From positions 20,441 to 84,440 of the forward strand of contig JALHOC010000006.1 in NCBI GenBank assembly GCA_022843225.1: a DNA stretch of 64,000 nucleotides, given 5' to 3'. A program made the translations under genes and the position numbers. Position 1 is the stretch's first letter; the number at the start of each line of letters is the position of its first letter. Positions 48,582 through 56,656 of this stretch are shown here, piece by piece. Origin of the DNA: Hyphomonadaceae bacterium (GTDB lineage: Bacteria > Pseudomonadota > Alphaproteobacteria > Caulobacterales > Aquidulcibacteraceae). Under the pieces are notes generated by a model that ran no database searches, was not told where the DNA came from, and was given only the letters and a program-made list of their open reading frames with translations.

Positions 48582-50560
48582 GGCGTCTCGTCCTTGTCGC
48601 GGCCCTGTTGGCTTGCGTCTCCCCCGCCGGCCACGCGCATCCCCCAGGGCGCGTGGCCGGTCCCACCATCGAGGATCTGATCGGCCTCGTCGATTTGGGA
48701 ACCGTGCACGGCGAATTGGCGCTGTCGCCCGACGGCGCCAGCATCGCCGTGTTTGAGCGACGCGCCAATCTTGCGCGCAATGATTACGACTACACGCTCG
48801 TGATCGTTCCAACGCGAGGCGGCCAGCCGCGCCCAATCGCCGACGGCGGCGGCTTCATACGTCACGCCTCGGATGGGCGGCGCACTGGCGGCCCTGCCGA
48901 CCGAACGCCCGTCTGGTCGCCCGACTCAGAATGGGTGGCCTTCATCGCCGAGCGTGAGGGCCGCGCGGAAGTCTGGCGTGCGCACATCGATAGCGGCCGC
49001 GCCGAACAATTGACGCCGCTCGATGGCGACGTCACCAATCTGAAGTGGCTCTCCGACGGTCGACTCCTTGTCGATATGGGCCCGCCGCGCGCCGCTTTGG
49101 CGCATGAAGAAGAGCAAGACGCCGATTTCGGCTATCGCGCCGACGATCGGTTCTCTCCGATCTTCAGTTTGAATCGCATGCCGCGCGGCGATGTGCGGAG
49201 CGTGGTGGTCGATGCTTCAGGCGGTGTTGAGGCGGTTGACGCGACCGTGCGGGCAGCACTCGTTGCTACAGAAAACGCGCTTCTGCCCGTGATTGCGCCT
49301 CAGCCGGGAGCGCCGGCCGTGCAAGCGCCGCCGCGCGAAGTGCGCGTCAATCGCGATGGCCAGACTTTGCGCTGTTCGACAGGTCTGTGCGAGGGCGACA
49401 TTCGCAGCCCCATGTTGCTGGCGAATGGCGATGTCGCGTTCCTGCGCTTCTCCGGTTTCGCGCGCACTGAGACCGGCATCGTCATTTGGACCCCTGAGAC
49501 GGGCGCCCTGCGCCACTTGCCGCTCGATCAGGACCGGCTTGCCTGTGTTGCTGGGCGAGAAATCTATTGCCTGCGCGAATCTACTTGGCGGCCGCGTGAG
49601 CTCATCGCCGTCGATCCAAGCACTGGGGCGAGACGCGTTCTCTATAACGCCAATCCGTCCTGGTCGCGCTTCCCGCGGCCCCGGGTAGAGCGGATCGACT
49701 TCACCGATCAGCGCGGCCTCGAATCCTATGCCCACCTCGTCTATCCAGCCGGATACCGCCGCGGGCGACGCTACCCTCTCGTTATCGTTCAATATCGCTC
49801 GCACGGCTTCTTGCGCGGCGGCACTGGGGGCGATTATCCGATCTACCCGTATGCGGCGCGCGGCTATTTCGTGTTGAGCGTCGAGCGGCCGGACGATCTC
49901 GTCCGTCAAACGCAGGTGGATGCAGATACCTACTTCGTCGAACAGAATTTGAGCGACGAAGAAGACCGGATGAAGCGAGAGGCGCTCGACGCGTTTCTCT
50001 CAGGTCTTGAGCGCCGCGGATTGATCGACCCGCAGCGTATCGCCATCACGGGCTTGAGCGATGGCTCGGAAACGCTCTACCGTGCGCTCTTGCGCCGTCA
50101 TTTCGCCGCCGCGATTGTCTCGACGCATCCGTCAGAGCGTTCGGCTTGGTGGCTCCAATCCGAGACGCTTCGTGCGTATCTTCGCCGCTACGGCGATATT
50201 GTCCCATGGACACAATCGGAGCCCTGGCGCTCATGGTGGAGCGCCAACGCCATTAGCGAACAATCGTCCGCCATCGACACGCCGCTGCTCTTCAATATCG
50301 GCCACAGCGAGGCGATGGGCGCTATGGAGCTCTACGTTCGCTTGCGCGAACAACGCACGCCGACGGAGATGTATCTCTATCCGGACGCCTATCATTTGAA
50401 ATGGCGCCCACTTCAGGTGGTCGCATCGCAAGAACGCGGCATGGCCTGGATCGATTTTTGGCTGCGCGGCGTGGAGGTCGAGGATCCGCGTGACGGCGAA
50501 CGCATCGCCCGCTGGCGCGCGCTCAGACAAGCTGCTCCGACGGCGGAGGCAGCGCCTTGA
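48575..50560 (+). CDS. AtxE2-like lasso peptide isopeptidase (prolyl-oligopeptidase fold)
   Basis: Signal peptide MVRRLVLVAALLACVSPAGHA; beta-propeller repeats; nucleophile elbow ITGLSDGSETLYRALLRR; acid/His region YPDAYHLKWRP; genomic pairing with TonB receptor and lasso B/C genes. Confidence 0.88.
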   Translation: MVRRLVLVAALLACVSPAGHAHPPGRVAGPTIEDLIGLVDLGTVHGELALSPDGASIAVFERRANLARNDYDYTLVIVPTRGGQPRPIADGGGFIRHASDGRRTGGPADRTPVWSPDSEWVAFIAEREGRAEVWRAHIDSGRAEQLTPLDGDVTNLKWLSDGRLLVDMGPPRAALAHEEEQDADFGYRADDRFSPIFSLNRMPRGDVRSVVVDASGGVEAVDATVRAALVATENALLPVIAPQPGAPAVQAPPREVRVNRDGQTLRCSTGLCEGDIRSPMLLANGDVAFLRFSGFARTETGIVIWTPETGALRHLPLDQDRLACVAGREIYCLRESTWRPRELIAVDPSTGARRVLYNANPSWSRFPRPRVERIDFTDQRGLESYAHLVYPAGYRRGRRYPLVIVQYRSHGFLRGGTGGDYPIYPYAARGYFVLSVERPDDLVRQTQVDADTYFVEQNLSDEEDRMKREALDAFLSGLERRGLIDPQRIAITGLSDGSETLYRALLRRHFAAAIVSTHPSERSAWWLQSETLRAYLRRYGDIVPWTQSEPWRSWWSANAISEQSSAIDTPLLFNIGHSEAMGAMELYVRLREQRTPTEMYLYPDAYHLKWRPLQVVASQERGMAWIDFWLRGVEVEDPRDGERIARWRALRQAAPTAEAAP

Positions 50561-52325
50561 TGCGCGCGATCCAGGACTCAGCGATAAGCGCGGCCGAGAG
50601 ACGAAACAACGCCCGCCCCTCCGGCGCTTTGAGATCTTCCTCCAACACGCTACGATCCAGAATGCCGCGGCGCACCAACTCGCCATCGGGCAAAAACGCG
50701 CGGAGATAGTCGAGGTTGTTGTCGAGCGCGCGGCGAAAGTGGCGCGTCGTGTCACCCTTGCGGGTTCTCCCCAATGTCGCAGGCGGCAGGAGGTCGGCAA
50801 ACGCAGCGCGCGCAAGCGCGCGGGTCATTCCTCCATGCTGCATCACGTACGGAGGTATGCGCAGAATTGTCTCCACAACGGGCTGCGACGCGAAAACGGG
50901 CGCCGCAACGCTGTGCGCCGACGCGGGCGTCGGCCGCTGATAGAAGGCGAGATCCAACAGATTGAGCGCGCGATAGGTGCGCGCTGGGCCACGATGATCG
51001 ATGTCGCTGAGCCAAGGATGCGTAAGCTGATACGCAAGCGCAGCTTTTGGGTCGCCGTCCTTAGCATCCGTGTGCGTGTTCAACAGCGCAATGACACGCC
51101 GGCCTTGAGGTTGCACCAGCCCCAGCCAGGATTTGCCGGCAATCTCTGAGAGCGGCTTGCCGCTGAGACGAGCCTCTTCCCAAAGGATGCGTCTGATCTC
51201 AGACCACGGCCTGCCATCGCGAAGGGCGTCGGTGGCGCCATCCGTCAAGGGACGCCGCGAGAACACTTGGTCGCCGCCCTGCCCCGATGTCAGCGCCGAG
51301 ACCCGCTCTTGGTCGAGCGCGCTGGCGATCTCATTACTAGCGAACGCCATGTCGGCCGGCGAAGGCTTCGCGGTCGCCGGCGCGCGCTGGATCGCGGCAT
51401 AGTCAGCGGCGGCGGCGTCAAATGTCAGACCATGGAGCCTAACGCCCACATGCGCGGCCGTACGCGACGCGGCGTCGAACTCGTCTCCCTCAGGCACATT
51501 GAACGGGCGCTCATTGACGCAAACGATGTCGGTTGCGCCACATCGCACCAAGCACGCGAGGGCCGCGCTCGAATCGAAGCCGCCGGAGAGCCGGTGAACA
51601 ATCGGCAGGTCGGCATGCGCCCATGCGCTGGCGGCCGCTTCCGCGCTTCTGCGCAGCGCAGCGCGCGCTTCGTCGAAATCGAAGATAGCGGCTTCTCGCG
51701 CCGGCGGCCACGGCGCCCACGCCACCGATTGCGCCGGCCCGCTGCGCTCCCAATGATAGAGCACGCCGGGTATCGCCTCAGGCACACCACGGAGCCCAGT
51801 GCGCGCGCCTTCAATGCGGGTGTGGCGCAAGAAGAGCGCGATATAGGCGTCATCGATCGTGAGTGAGCTCAATTTCGCCCAATCGGCGACGTCCGTGAAC
51901 ATCACATGCACACCGGGCAATTCCGCGAAATAGCATGCGCGCGCGCCGAGCGGATCGCGCAAGATCAGGACGCGGTCGCGCTCAGAATCGCTGACGACGG
52001 CAAGGTACGGCCCCCAATAATTCTCGACGAGCGCTTGGCCATCGCTGGCGGCCCACGCGCTGACCGCAGCGCTATCAACTTCGTACACACGGCGATCGCC
52101 CCCTTCCCGGCGCTCGAAAAGGATGCCGCTCACAAGGCCTTTGTCGCCGGGCAGCACGATTGCATCGACGTCGCGTGCATCAGAACGAGCAAGCAGGCGA
52201 AGACCGCGGTAATTCACCGCCATCGTCCATGCGCCATCCCGCGTCATGACATCGACGCAGCGCTCCGCGAGCTTGCGGCCATTGTAATCGCCCACTGTGT
52301 ATTTGAAGGCGATGAGCGCGGTCAT
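50523..52325 (-). CDS. Lasso peptide macrolactam synthetase (asparagine-synthase-like, C protein)
   Basis: VHRLSGGFDSSAALACLVRCGATDIVCVN (SGGxDS PP-loop), asparagine synthase fold; start MTALIAFKYTVGDYNG gives a 4-bp overlap with B. Confidence 0.9.
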   Translation of the reverse strand: MTALIAFKYTVGDYNGRKLAERCVDVMTRDGAWTMAVNYRGLRLLARSDARDVDAIVLPGDKGLVSGILFERREGGDRRVYEVDSAAVSAWAASDGQALVENYWGPYLAVVSDSERDRVLILRDPLGARACYFAELPGVHVMFTDVADWAKLSSLTIDDAYIALFLRHTRIEGARTGLRGVPEAIPGVLYHWERSGPAQSVAWAPWPPAREAAIFDFDEARAALRRSAEAAASAWAHADLPIVHRLSGGFDSSAALACLVRCGATDIVCVNERPFNVPEGDEFDAASRTAAHVGVRLHGLTFDAAAADYAAIQRAPATAKPSPADMAFASNEIASALDQERVSALTSGQGGDQVFSRRPLTDGATDALRDGRPWSEIRRILWEEARLSGKPLSEIAGKSWLGLVQPQGRRVIALLNTHTDAKDGDPKAALAYQLTHPWLSDIDHRGPARTYRALNLLDLAFYQRPTPASAHSVAAPVFASQPVVETILRIPPYVMQHGGMTRALARAAFADLLPPATLGRTRKGDTTRHFRRALDNNLDYLRAFLPDGELVRRGILDRSVLEEDLKAPEGRALFRLSAALIAESWIARIKALPPPSEQLV

Positions 52326-52930
52326 GCGCCGCGCATCGGCGTAAACCCCGCACAATATTCGGGATCGTCGTTTATGATGACGCCGCCGATCTCAAGCCAG
52401 GCATGGGCTGAGAACGGTCCGCCGCGCACGGCGTAGATGAGATTGCTCCGCACGCCCGCGCTCCACAGAAATCGGCCGAGCGCCAGCGAATCAAACAGGC
52501 ACGACGCCGCGCGCGGATAGAGCGGACGCCATCTTTGAAATCGGACGACGAGTTCGCGTGCGCCAGCGGCAGCGGCGTCATCAGCGCCTTGGAGCAAAGT
52601 CGTCGCGCGATCGAGCGTACGCCGCTTCATGACGTTGCGGGCCCAAAGCGCGGCGCGCCAGAAAGACCAAAGCCCTTTCCCGTCTCGACTGGGCATGCGT
52701 CTGAGTTCGGGAAGTGACGGATCGCCTGCAGGTCGAAGCAATCCGCGCTCGTCCAGCTGACGCGCCAAACCTGGCGTCTCCAGCTTGGCCATCGGCACGG
52801 AGAGATATGCGTCAGAGCGCAGGTCCAACACGAAGAGCACATCGTTCTCGACCGCCCAACGCACATGCGCGGCCCAGTGTAAAAGTTCGGGCGCTGTGCG
52901 GCGCCCGAACTCGACGGCGTCATGCATCAT
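52322..52930 (-). CDS. Lasso peptide B protein (RRE/PqqD-like B1 fused to transglutaminase-like B2 protease)
   Basis: PqqD-like DVLFVLDLRSDAYLSVPMAKLE...; B2 catalytic Cys/His/Asp pattern RAASCLFDSLALGRFL ... PFSAHAWLEIGGVIINDDPEY; start overlaps the A1 stop. Confidence 0.88.
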   Translation of the reverse strand: MMHDAVEFGRRTAPELLHWAAHVRWAVENDVLFVLDLRSDAYLSVPMAKLETPGLARQLDERGLLRPAGDPSLPELRRMPSRDGKGLWSFWRAALWARNVMKRRTLDRATTLLQGADDAAAAGARELVVRFQRWRPLYPRAASCLFDSLALGRFLWSAGVRSNLIYAVRGGPFSAHAWLEIGGVIINDDPEYCAGFTPMRGA

Positions 52931-53042
52931 AGAAGTCGGGATGCACGAAACCTTCCATGCCGCCCGGCATCCATTCGCCAAGGGTGAGAGCGGTCGCGTC
53001 GCCGAGAACGACCAAGTCCTCGGTCTCGTCACGTTCGTTCAT
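52920..53042 (-). CDS. Lasso peptide precursor A1 (40 aa)
   Basis: MNERDETEDLVVLGDATALTL|GEWMPGGMEGFVHPDFYDA: Thr at -2, Gly1, Glu9 for a 9-residue macrolactam ring; directly upstream of B. In-frame inside the longer 52920..53234 ORF. Confidence 0.9.
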   Translation of the reverse strand: MNERDETEDLVVLGDATALTLGEWMPGGMEGFVHPDFYDA

Positions 53043-53091
53043 GATGTGGTGTCCTGATTGAAGGAGACAAAATTGCGGGCGTCGATCACGC

Positions 53092-53117
53092 CCGGCCGCA
53101 CGGCCTCGTGCGGCCGG
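53092..53117 (-). promoter_or_regulatory. Strong hairpin between the two lasso precursor genes
   Basis: ccggccgcacg-gcct-cgtgcggccgg: perfect 11-bp arms, 4-nt loop. Confidence 0.7.
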
Positions 53118-53131
53118 ACAGACAGCGTCGC

Positions 53132-53260
53132 TCAGCCGACGTCGTATTTGTCGGGGACCGTGAGCGCTTCGATCGATTGTTCGAGCCGTTCGCCCTTGGT
53201 CAGCGCGGTCGCGTCGCCGAGTTCGGTGATGCATTCATCGCGAGTTTGGTCTTCACGCAT
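53132..53260 (-). CDS. Lasso peptide precursor A2 (42 aa)
   Basis: MREDQTRDECITELGDATALTK|GERLEQSIEALTVPDKYDVG: same GDATALTx leader end, Gly1, Glu9; AAGGAG ribosome-binding site upstream. Confidence 0.9.
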   Translation of the reverse strand: MREDQTRDECITELGDATALTKGERLEQSIEALTVPDKYDVG

Positions 53261-53355
53261 TGCTTTACTCCTTGCATGTTCGGAAAGCCGAACGACGAGA
53301 AGCATGACAGCGGCGCTGCAGATCAGGTGGACTATCTCTGTGAATATCTTGAAGG

Positions 53356-53967
53356 CTATTCGCCGTTGCGCGGCAGAGCGGCCAAGCCGGCGCGGGCGCG
53401 AATGCGGCCCGCTTCGCGCACACGCATTTTGAAATGACGGCGAAGTGCTGCCTGAAGCTTCGCCCTACTCTGTTGCGACGCGCCGATGAGATCGTTCAAA
53501 TGCGCGCTTATCCGCTCCAGCACTTCGGGCTCCGCGGCCCGCGCCAAAGTGAGGCGCGCGTCCGCTGCCGCGATCGCGCGCGCCAGTTCGCCGTGGCGGC
53601 CTTCTTCAATGTGCGTAAAGACACCCGCCAGCGCTTCCACATAGGGGCGCTTGTTCAGATTGCTTGGTAACGGACGCACCTCGTAGGCCGCACTCGCCAA
53701 GGCCGCGAGCTGACCGCGCCACAGATAAAGCACCGAAAGCTCCCGTTCGCTCCAGAACGCGACCGAATAGCCTTTGCCCGGCGTCAGCTTCACCAATCTT
53801 TCAACGGTGAGCACAGCGAGCGCATGCCGCACGGGCGTTGCGCTCGCCTGCAAGCGCGCGGCAAGGGTCTCGATGTCCAGATGCTCCCGCGCGCGCAATG
53901 ACCCACTAAGTATGGCCTCTCGCAACGTCGCATAGACGCGTTCGGTGACGCCTGTTTCTCCCGCCAT
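53356..53967 (-). CDS. GntR-family (FadR/FCD-like) transcriptional regulator
   Basis: VTERVYATLREAILSGSLRAREHLDIETLAARLQASATPVRHALAVLTVERLVKLTPGKGYSV wHTH. Confidence 0.9.
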   Translation of the reverse strand: MAGETGVTERVYATLREAILSGSLRAREHLDIETLAARLQASATPVRHALAVLTVERLVKLTPGKGYSVAFWSERELSVLYLWRGQLAALASAAYEVRPLPSNLNKRPYVEALAGVFTHIEEGRHGELARAIAAADARLTLARAAEPEVLERISAHLNDLIGASQQSRAKLQAALRRHFKMRVREAGRIRARAGLAALPRNGE

Positions 53968-54863
53968 CAGCCGCCGGCGCTCTCCTGCTCTTGATAGAGC
54001 GCACGCAATTGCTCGGCGATCTCCGGCGTCAGCGCATCGATGTGCGGCGAAGGCGTGCGATCGTCATCGAGATAACGGATCGGATCCTGGCCCTCCCAGC
54101 CGCCCAGATTTGGCCGGTGCATCTGATAGCCGAGGAGACGCTGCAGCCGCTCGGGAAAGCAGCGCGCGACGTCACGGGGATAGGCGAGAAATTGGTTCTC
54201 GTAGGTTTTCAGCCAACCGAGGCAATAGCTGACGATGACTCCAGTGCGCGCAGCAAGGCTTCGATTGGCGCCAGCGCCGTGGGTCAGCGAGCCGAGGAAG
54301 AGAAGCGCCGAGCCCGCCGGCATCGCCGCGGCGATCGCATTCTTCGGGTCAACATTGCGGTCAAGCTCGCTTAAGTGCGATCCGGGCCAAATGCGGGTAG
54401 CACCATTCTCTTCGGTGAAGTCGTCGACCGCCCACATCACATTCAAAAGCCATTCCATCCCCTGCTTGTCGGCAGGCCACATCTCTTCATCGCGGTGCGG
54501 CGCCTGGGCGCGCTCACCCGGATGCACCCTGGTCGCTTGGGTGAGATTGAGTTGGATACAATCGCATTGCGCGGAGAGCAGCGCCTCGGCGATGGCCAGA
54601 ATGCGCGGCTCCAGCACCAAGTGCTGCACCGATGGCGCCTTCGACAAGAGCCCGCCGACGCGCGTCGTTTTCCAGCCGTAGAAATCACCTTCGCAGCGCG
54701 GCGTTGTACGCAGCCAAGGCTCCAATTCTTGGACGAGCTGGCGAACCTGCGACGGCGTCAGCACATTCTCCAGAATGAGATAACCATCACGCTCAAGCCG
54801 ATCGACGTCGCCGCGCACTGGCGAGTGCGCACTCTGGCGAGAAGGCAGATCAATCACGTTCAT
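53967..54863 (-). CDS. Phytanoyl-CoA dioxygenase (PhyH)-like Fe(II)/2OG oxygenase
   Basis: LERDGYLILENVLTPSQVRQL, APHRDEEMW (HxD), FTEENGATRIWPGSH, FLGSLTHGAGANRS (His...Arg). Confidence 0.88.
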   Translation of the reverse strand: MNVIDLPSRQSAHSPVRGDVDRLERDGYLILENVLTPSQVRQLVQELEPWLRTTPRCEGDFYGWKTTRVGGLLSKAPSVQHLVLEPRILAIAEALLSAQCDCIQLNLTQATRVHPGERAQAPHRDEEMWPADKQGMEWLLNVMWAVDDFTEENGATRIWPGSHLSELDRNVDPKNAIAAAMPAGSALLFLGSLTHGAGANRSLAARTGVIVSYCLGWLKTYENQFLAYPRDVARCFPERLQRLLGYQMHRPNLGGWEGQDPIRYLDDDRTPSPHIDALTPEIAEQLRALYQEQESAGG

Positions 54864-54878
54864 GGGTGTTCTCCTTCG

Positions 54879-55508
54879 CTAGGCTGCGCGCGCCAGCGCG
54901 CCAGGGGTAAAGCGCGTCAAAGGCGCTGTTGCGCCAAGCGCTTCGCGGACGCGCTTCAAGCCGCTGGAATCGATGTCGGCGACATAGGCGCGCAGCTTCT
55001 CACGACCGACGCGTTTCTCGGCGCCAAGCGGCGCGACGCTCCAACCCGCGCCTTCAGCTAGCGGTGCGAGGGCTGCGCTTGCGACATAGGTGATGCGCTC
55101 GATCCCAAAGAGCAGGCCCGTCTCCATGATCGCGCCGATCATGCGCAGCAGGAGTTCGTGGCGCGCGGGTCCGCGCGGTGTTCCCGGCGCGGGGCAAAAC
55201 CTGGTCGCTTCCCAAACGCGCGGGCCGCTCGGCGGCGGCTCCTCGCATAGACAAGAGAACACTTCGTTCAAAAGGTGCGGCCGAACCGTCGGCAGAAGGC
55301 GCGCCGAGGCGGTGACCGCCGCACGCGCATCGTCGGCCTCGATCAGATAGACGACATCTTCGGCGTCGTAGGAATCGATCTCGATCCCCATTTCGTCATT
55401 GAGCCGCCAGCCGAGCTCATCGATGAACACCCGCTTCCGTTGCACGTGCATCTCCATCAGCGCGTGGCGGAAGAGGTGGCGGTTCTCAGCGGTGACGATG
55501 TGGATCAT
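54879..55508 (-). CDS. LuxI-family acyl-homoserine-lactone synthase
   Basis: MIHIVTAENRHLFRHALMEMHVQRKRVFIDELGWRLNDEMGIEIDSYDAEDVVYLIEADDARAAVTASARLLPTVRPHLLNEVF...VWEATRFCP: LuxI motif; start codon at 55508. Confidence 0.88.
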   Translation of the reverse strand: MIHIVTAENRHLFRHALMEMHVQRKRVFIDELGWRLNDEMGIEIDSYDAEDVVYLIEADDARAAVTASARLLPTVRPHLLNEVFSCLCEEPPPSGPRVWEATRFCPAPGTPRGPARHELLLRMIGAIMETGLLFGIERITYVASAALAPLAEGAGWSVAPLGAEKRVGREKLRAYVADIDSSGLKRVREALGATAPLTRFTPGALARAA

Positions 55509-55566
55509 GGCGCAACTCCTCGGTCTCAAAGCGCCGCGAGGATTTGCGCGTTCTCGTTCCAGGCGA

Positions 55567-55588
55567 AAGAGGCACGTCCGTGCCTCTT
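55567..55588 (-). promoter_or_regulatory. 22-bp palindrome in the luxR-luxI intergenic region
   Basis: aagaggcacg-tc-cgtgcctctt: perfect 10-bp arms. Confidence 0.65.
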
Positions 55589-55618
55589 GACGGGTCCGTC
55601 CAACCGTGACTCGGCGCG

Positions 55619-56353
55619 TCAGTCGGCCACGTCTTCGATCAGGATTTCGCGGTCGCGGAGCGCGCGCGCGAACATCTGAATCCGGCTGACGACGCCATAC
55701 TTGCGCATGATGCGGCGAACCGTGTTGTGCACCGTGTGTTGGCTGATGCCCAAGATAACGCCGATTTCGAAATCGCCTTTGCCGCGTGCGATCAGTTCGA
55801 TGCATTGGCGTTCGCGCTTGGTGAGCAAGCGTGGGCGCGTAACCGCGAGCTTGAGCAACAGACGCCGCACCGTCTCGTGCGCATAAACCGCATACCAATG
55901 AGCTTGGCCTGGGCTGAGCGGATCAATGTCGTCAGGACCGATCACCAGCGAACACGACGCTGGTAAAGCATTCGGCGCATGAATTGGGATCGTAAAGCCA
56001 TCGCGAAGCCCCGCTTCAGCAGCGGCGTTCAGGATCGCGATCTGATCGGGCGCCAATCTACGCCGAAACTTCTTATCGCTCCATCGAAACGGCAAGGCTT
56101 GAATGCGCGCCGTGAAGAAGATGGGATCGCGAGCGGCTAAGCCCTCGTTGCTGAAATGCTCGACCCAAGGGCGGGGATAATCGAGCATCATCACCGCCCC
56201 CTCTGGAGGGTTCAACGGATCAACGTGCGAGGCGCAAGCGGCGTAGGAGAAGCCTAGCCTTCGCACCTCGCGCATGAAGATCTCTTGTACCTCATCGACC
56301 GATTGAGCGCGTTCGCACATTTCCGCGAACGACCAATTGAGTCGCGCTTGCAT
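55619..56353 (-). CDS. LuxR-family quorum-sensing regulator (autoinducer-binding + GerE HTH)
   Basis: Autoinducer domain DYPRPWVEHFSNEGLAARDPIFFTARIQALPFRWSD; HTH LTKRERQCIELIARGKGDFEIGVILGISQHTVHNTVRRIMRKYGV. Confidence 0.9.
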   Translation of the reverse strand: MQARLNWSFAEMCERAQSVDEVQEIFMREVRRLGFSYAACASHVDPLNPPEGAVMMLDYPRPWVEHFSNEGLAARDPIFFTARIQALPFRWSDKKFRRRLAPDQIAILNAAAEAGLRDGFTIPIHAPNALPASCSLVIGPDDIDPLSPGQAHWYAVYAHETVRRLLLKLAVTRPRLLTKRERQCIELIARGKGDFEIGVILGISQHTVHNTVRRIMRKYGVVSRIQMFARALRDREILIEDVAD

Positions 56354-56382
56354 CGCCTTTCTCCCGCCTCACACCTACCACC

Positions 56383-56402
56383 ACCTGTAGTTGCTACTAC
56401 CG
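56383..56402 (-). promoter_or_regulatory. lux-box-like element upstream of luxR
   Basis: ACCTGTAGTTGCTACTACCG: ACCTGTAG/CTAC dyad 30 bp upstream of the luxR start codon. Confidence 0.4.
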
Positions 56403-56508
56403 CCGTAGAATTGCCGCGCTGGCAAGCGCTCGCGGCCGCTCATTGCGGATATTTTCCAGAATATTTTCCGATGCTTTGACGCTCACGCTTTTGAGGCGAG
56501 AGCCAGCG

Positions 56509-56656
56509 CCCACGCTTTGGCGCGGGACATGAAGATCGCCCGCGCGGGACCTCGCGTCCAGGGGCGCGTGCGCTCGCCTCTAACGAGGCGCCCTGGACCC
56601 AAGGCCCCTCATGCGCGGGCGGAACGACGAGCACGCCGCCCGCGCCAAAGCGTGGG
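56509..56656 (+). promoter_or_regulatory. Nested long inverted repeat, leader of parB
   Basis: Perfect 18-bp arms cccacgctttggcgcggg (56509-56526) / cccgcgccaaagcgtggg (56639-56656), with further nested arms (cccgcgc/gcgcggg; gtccaggggcgc/gcgccctggac; ctcg/cgag). Confidence 0.75.

Noticed and set aside
53058-53437. + strand ORFs 53058..53432 and 53108..53437 over the lasso precursor region
   Set aside because: They lie antisense to the two lasso precursor genes with good leader/core motifs; no recognisable protein features.
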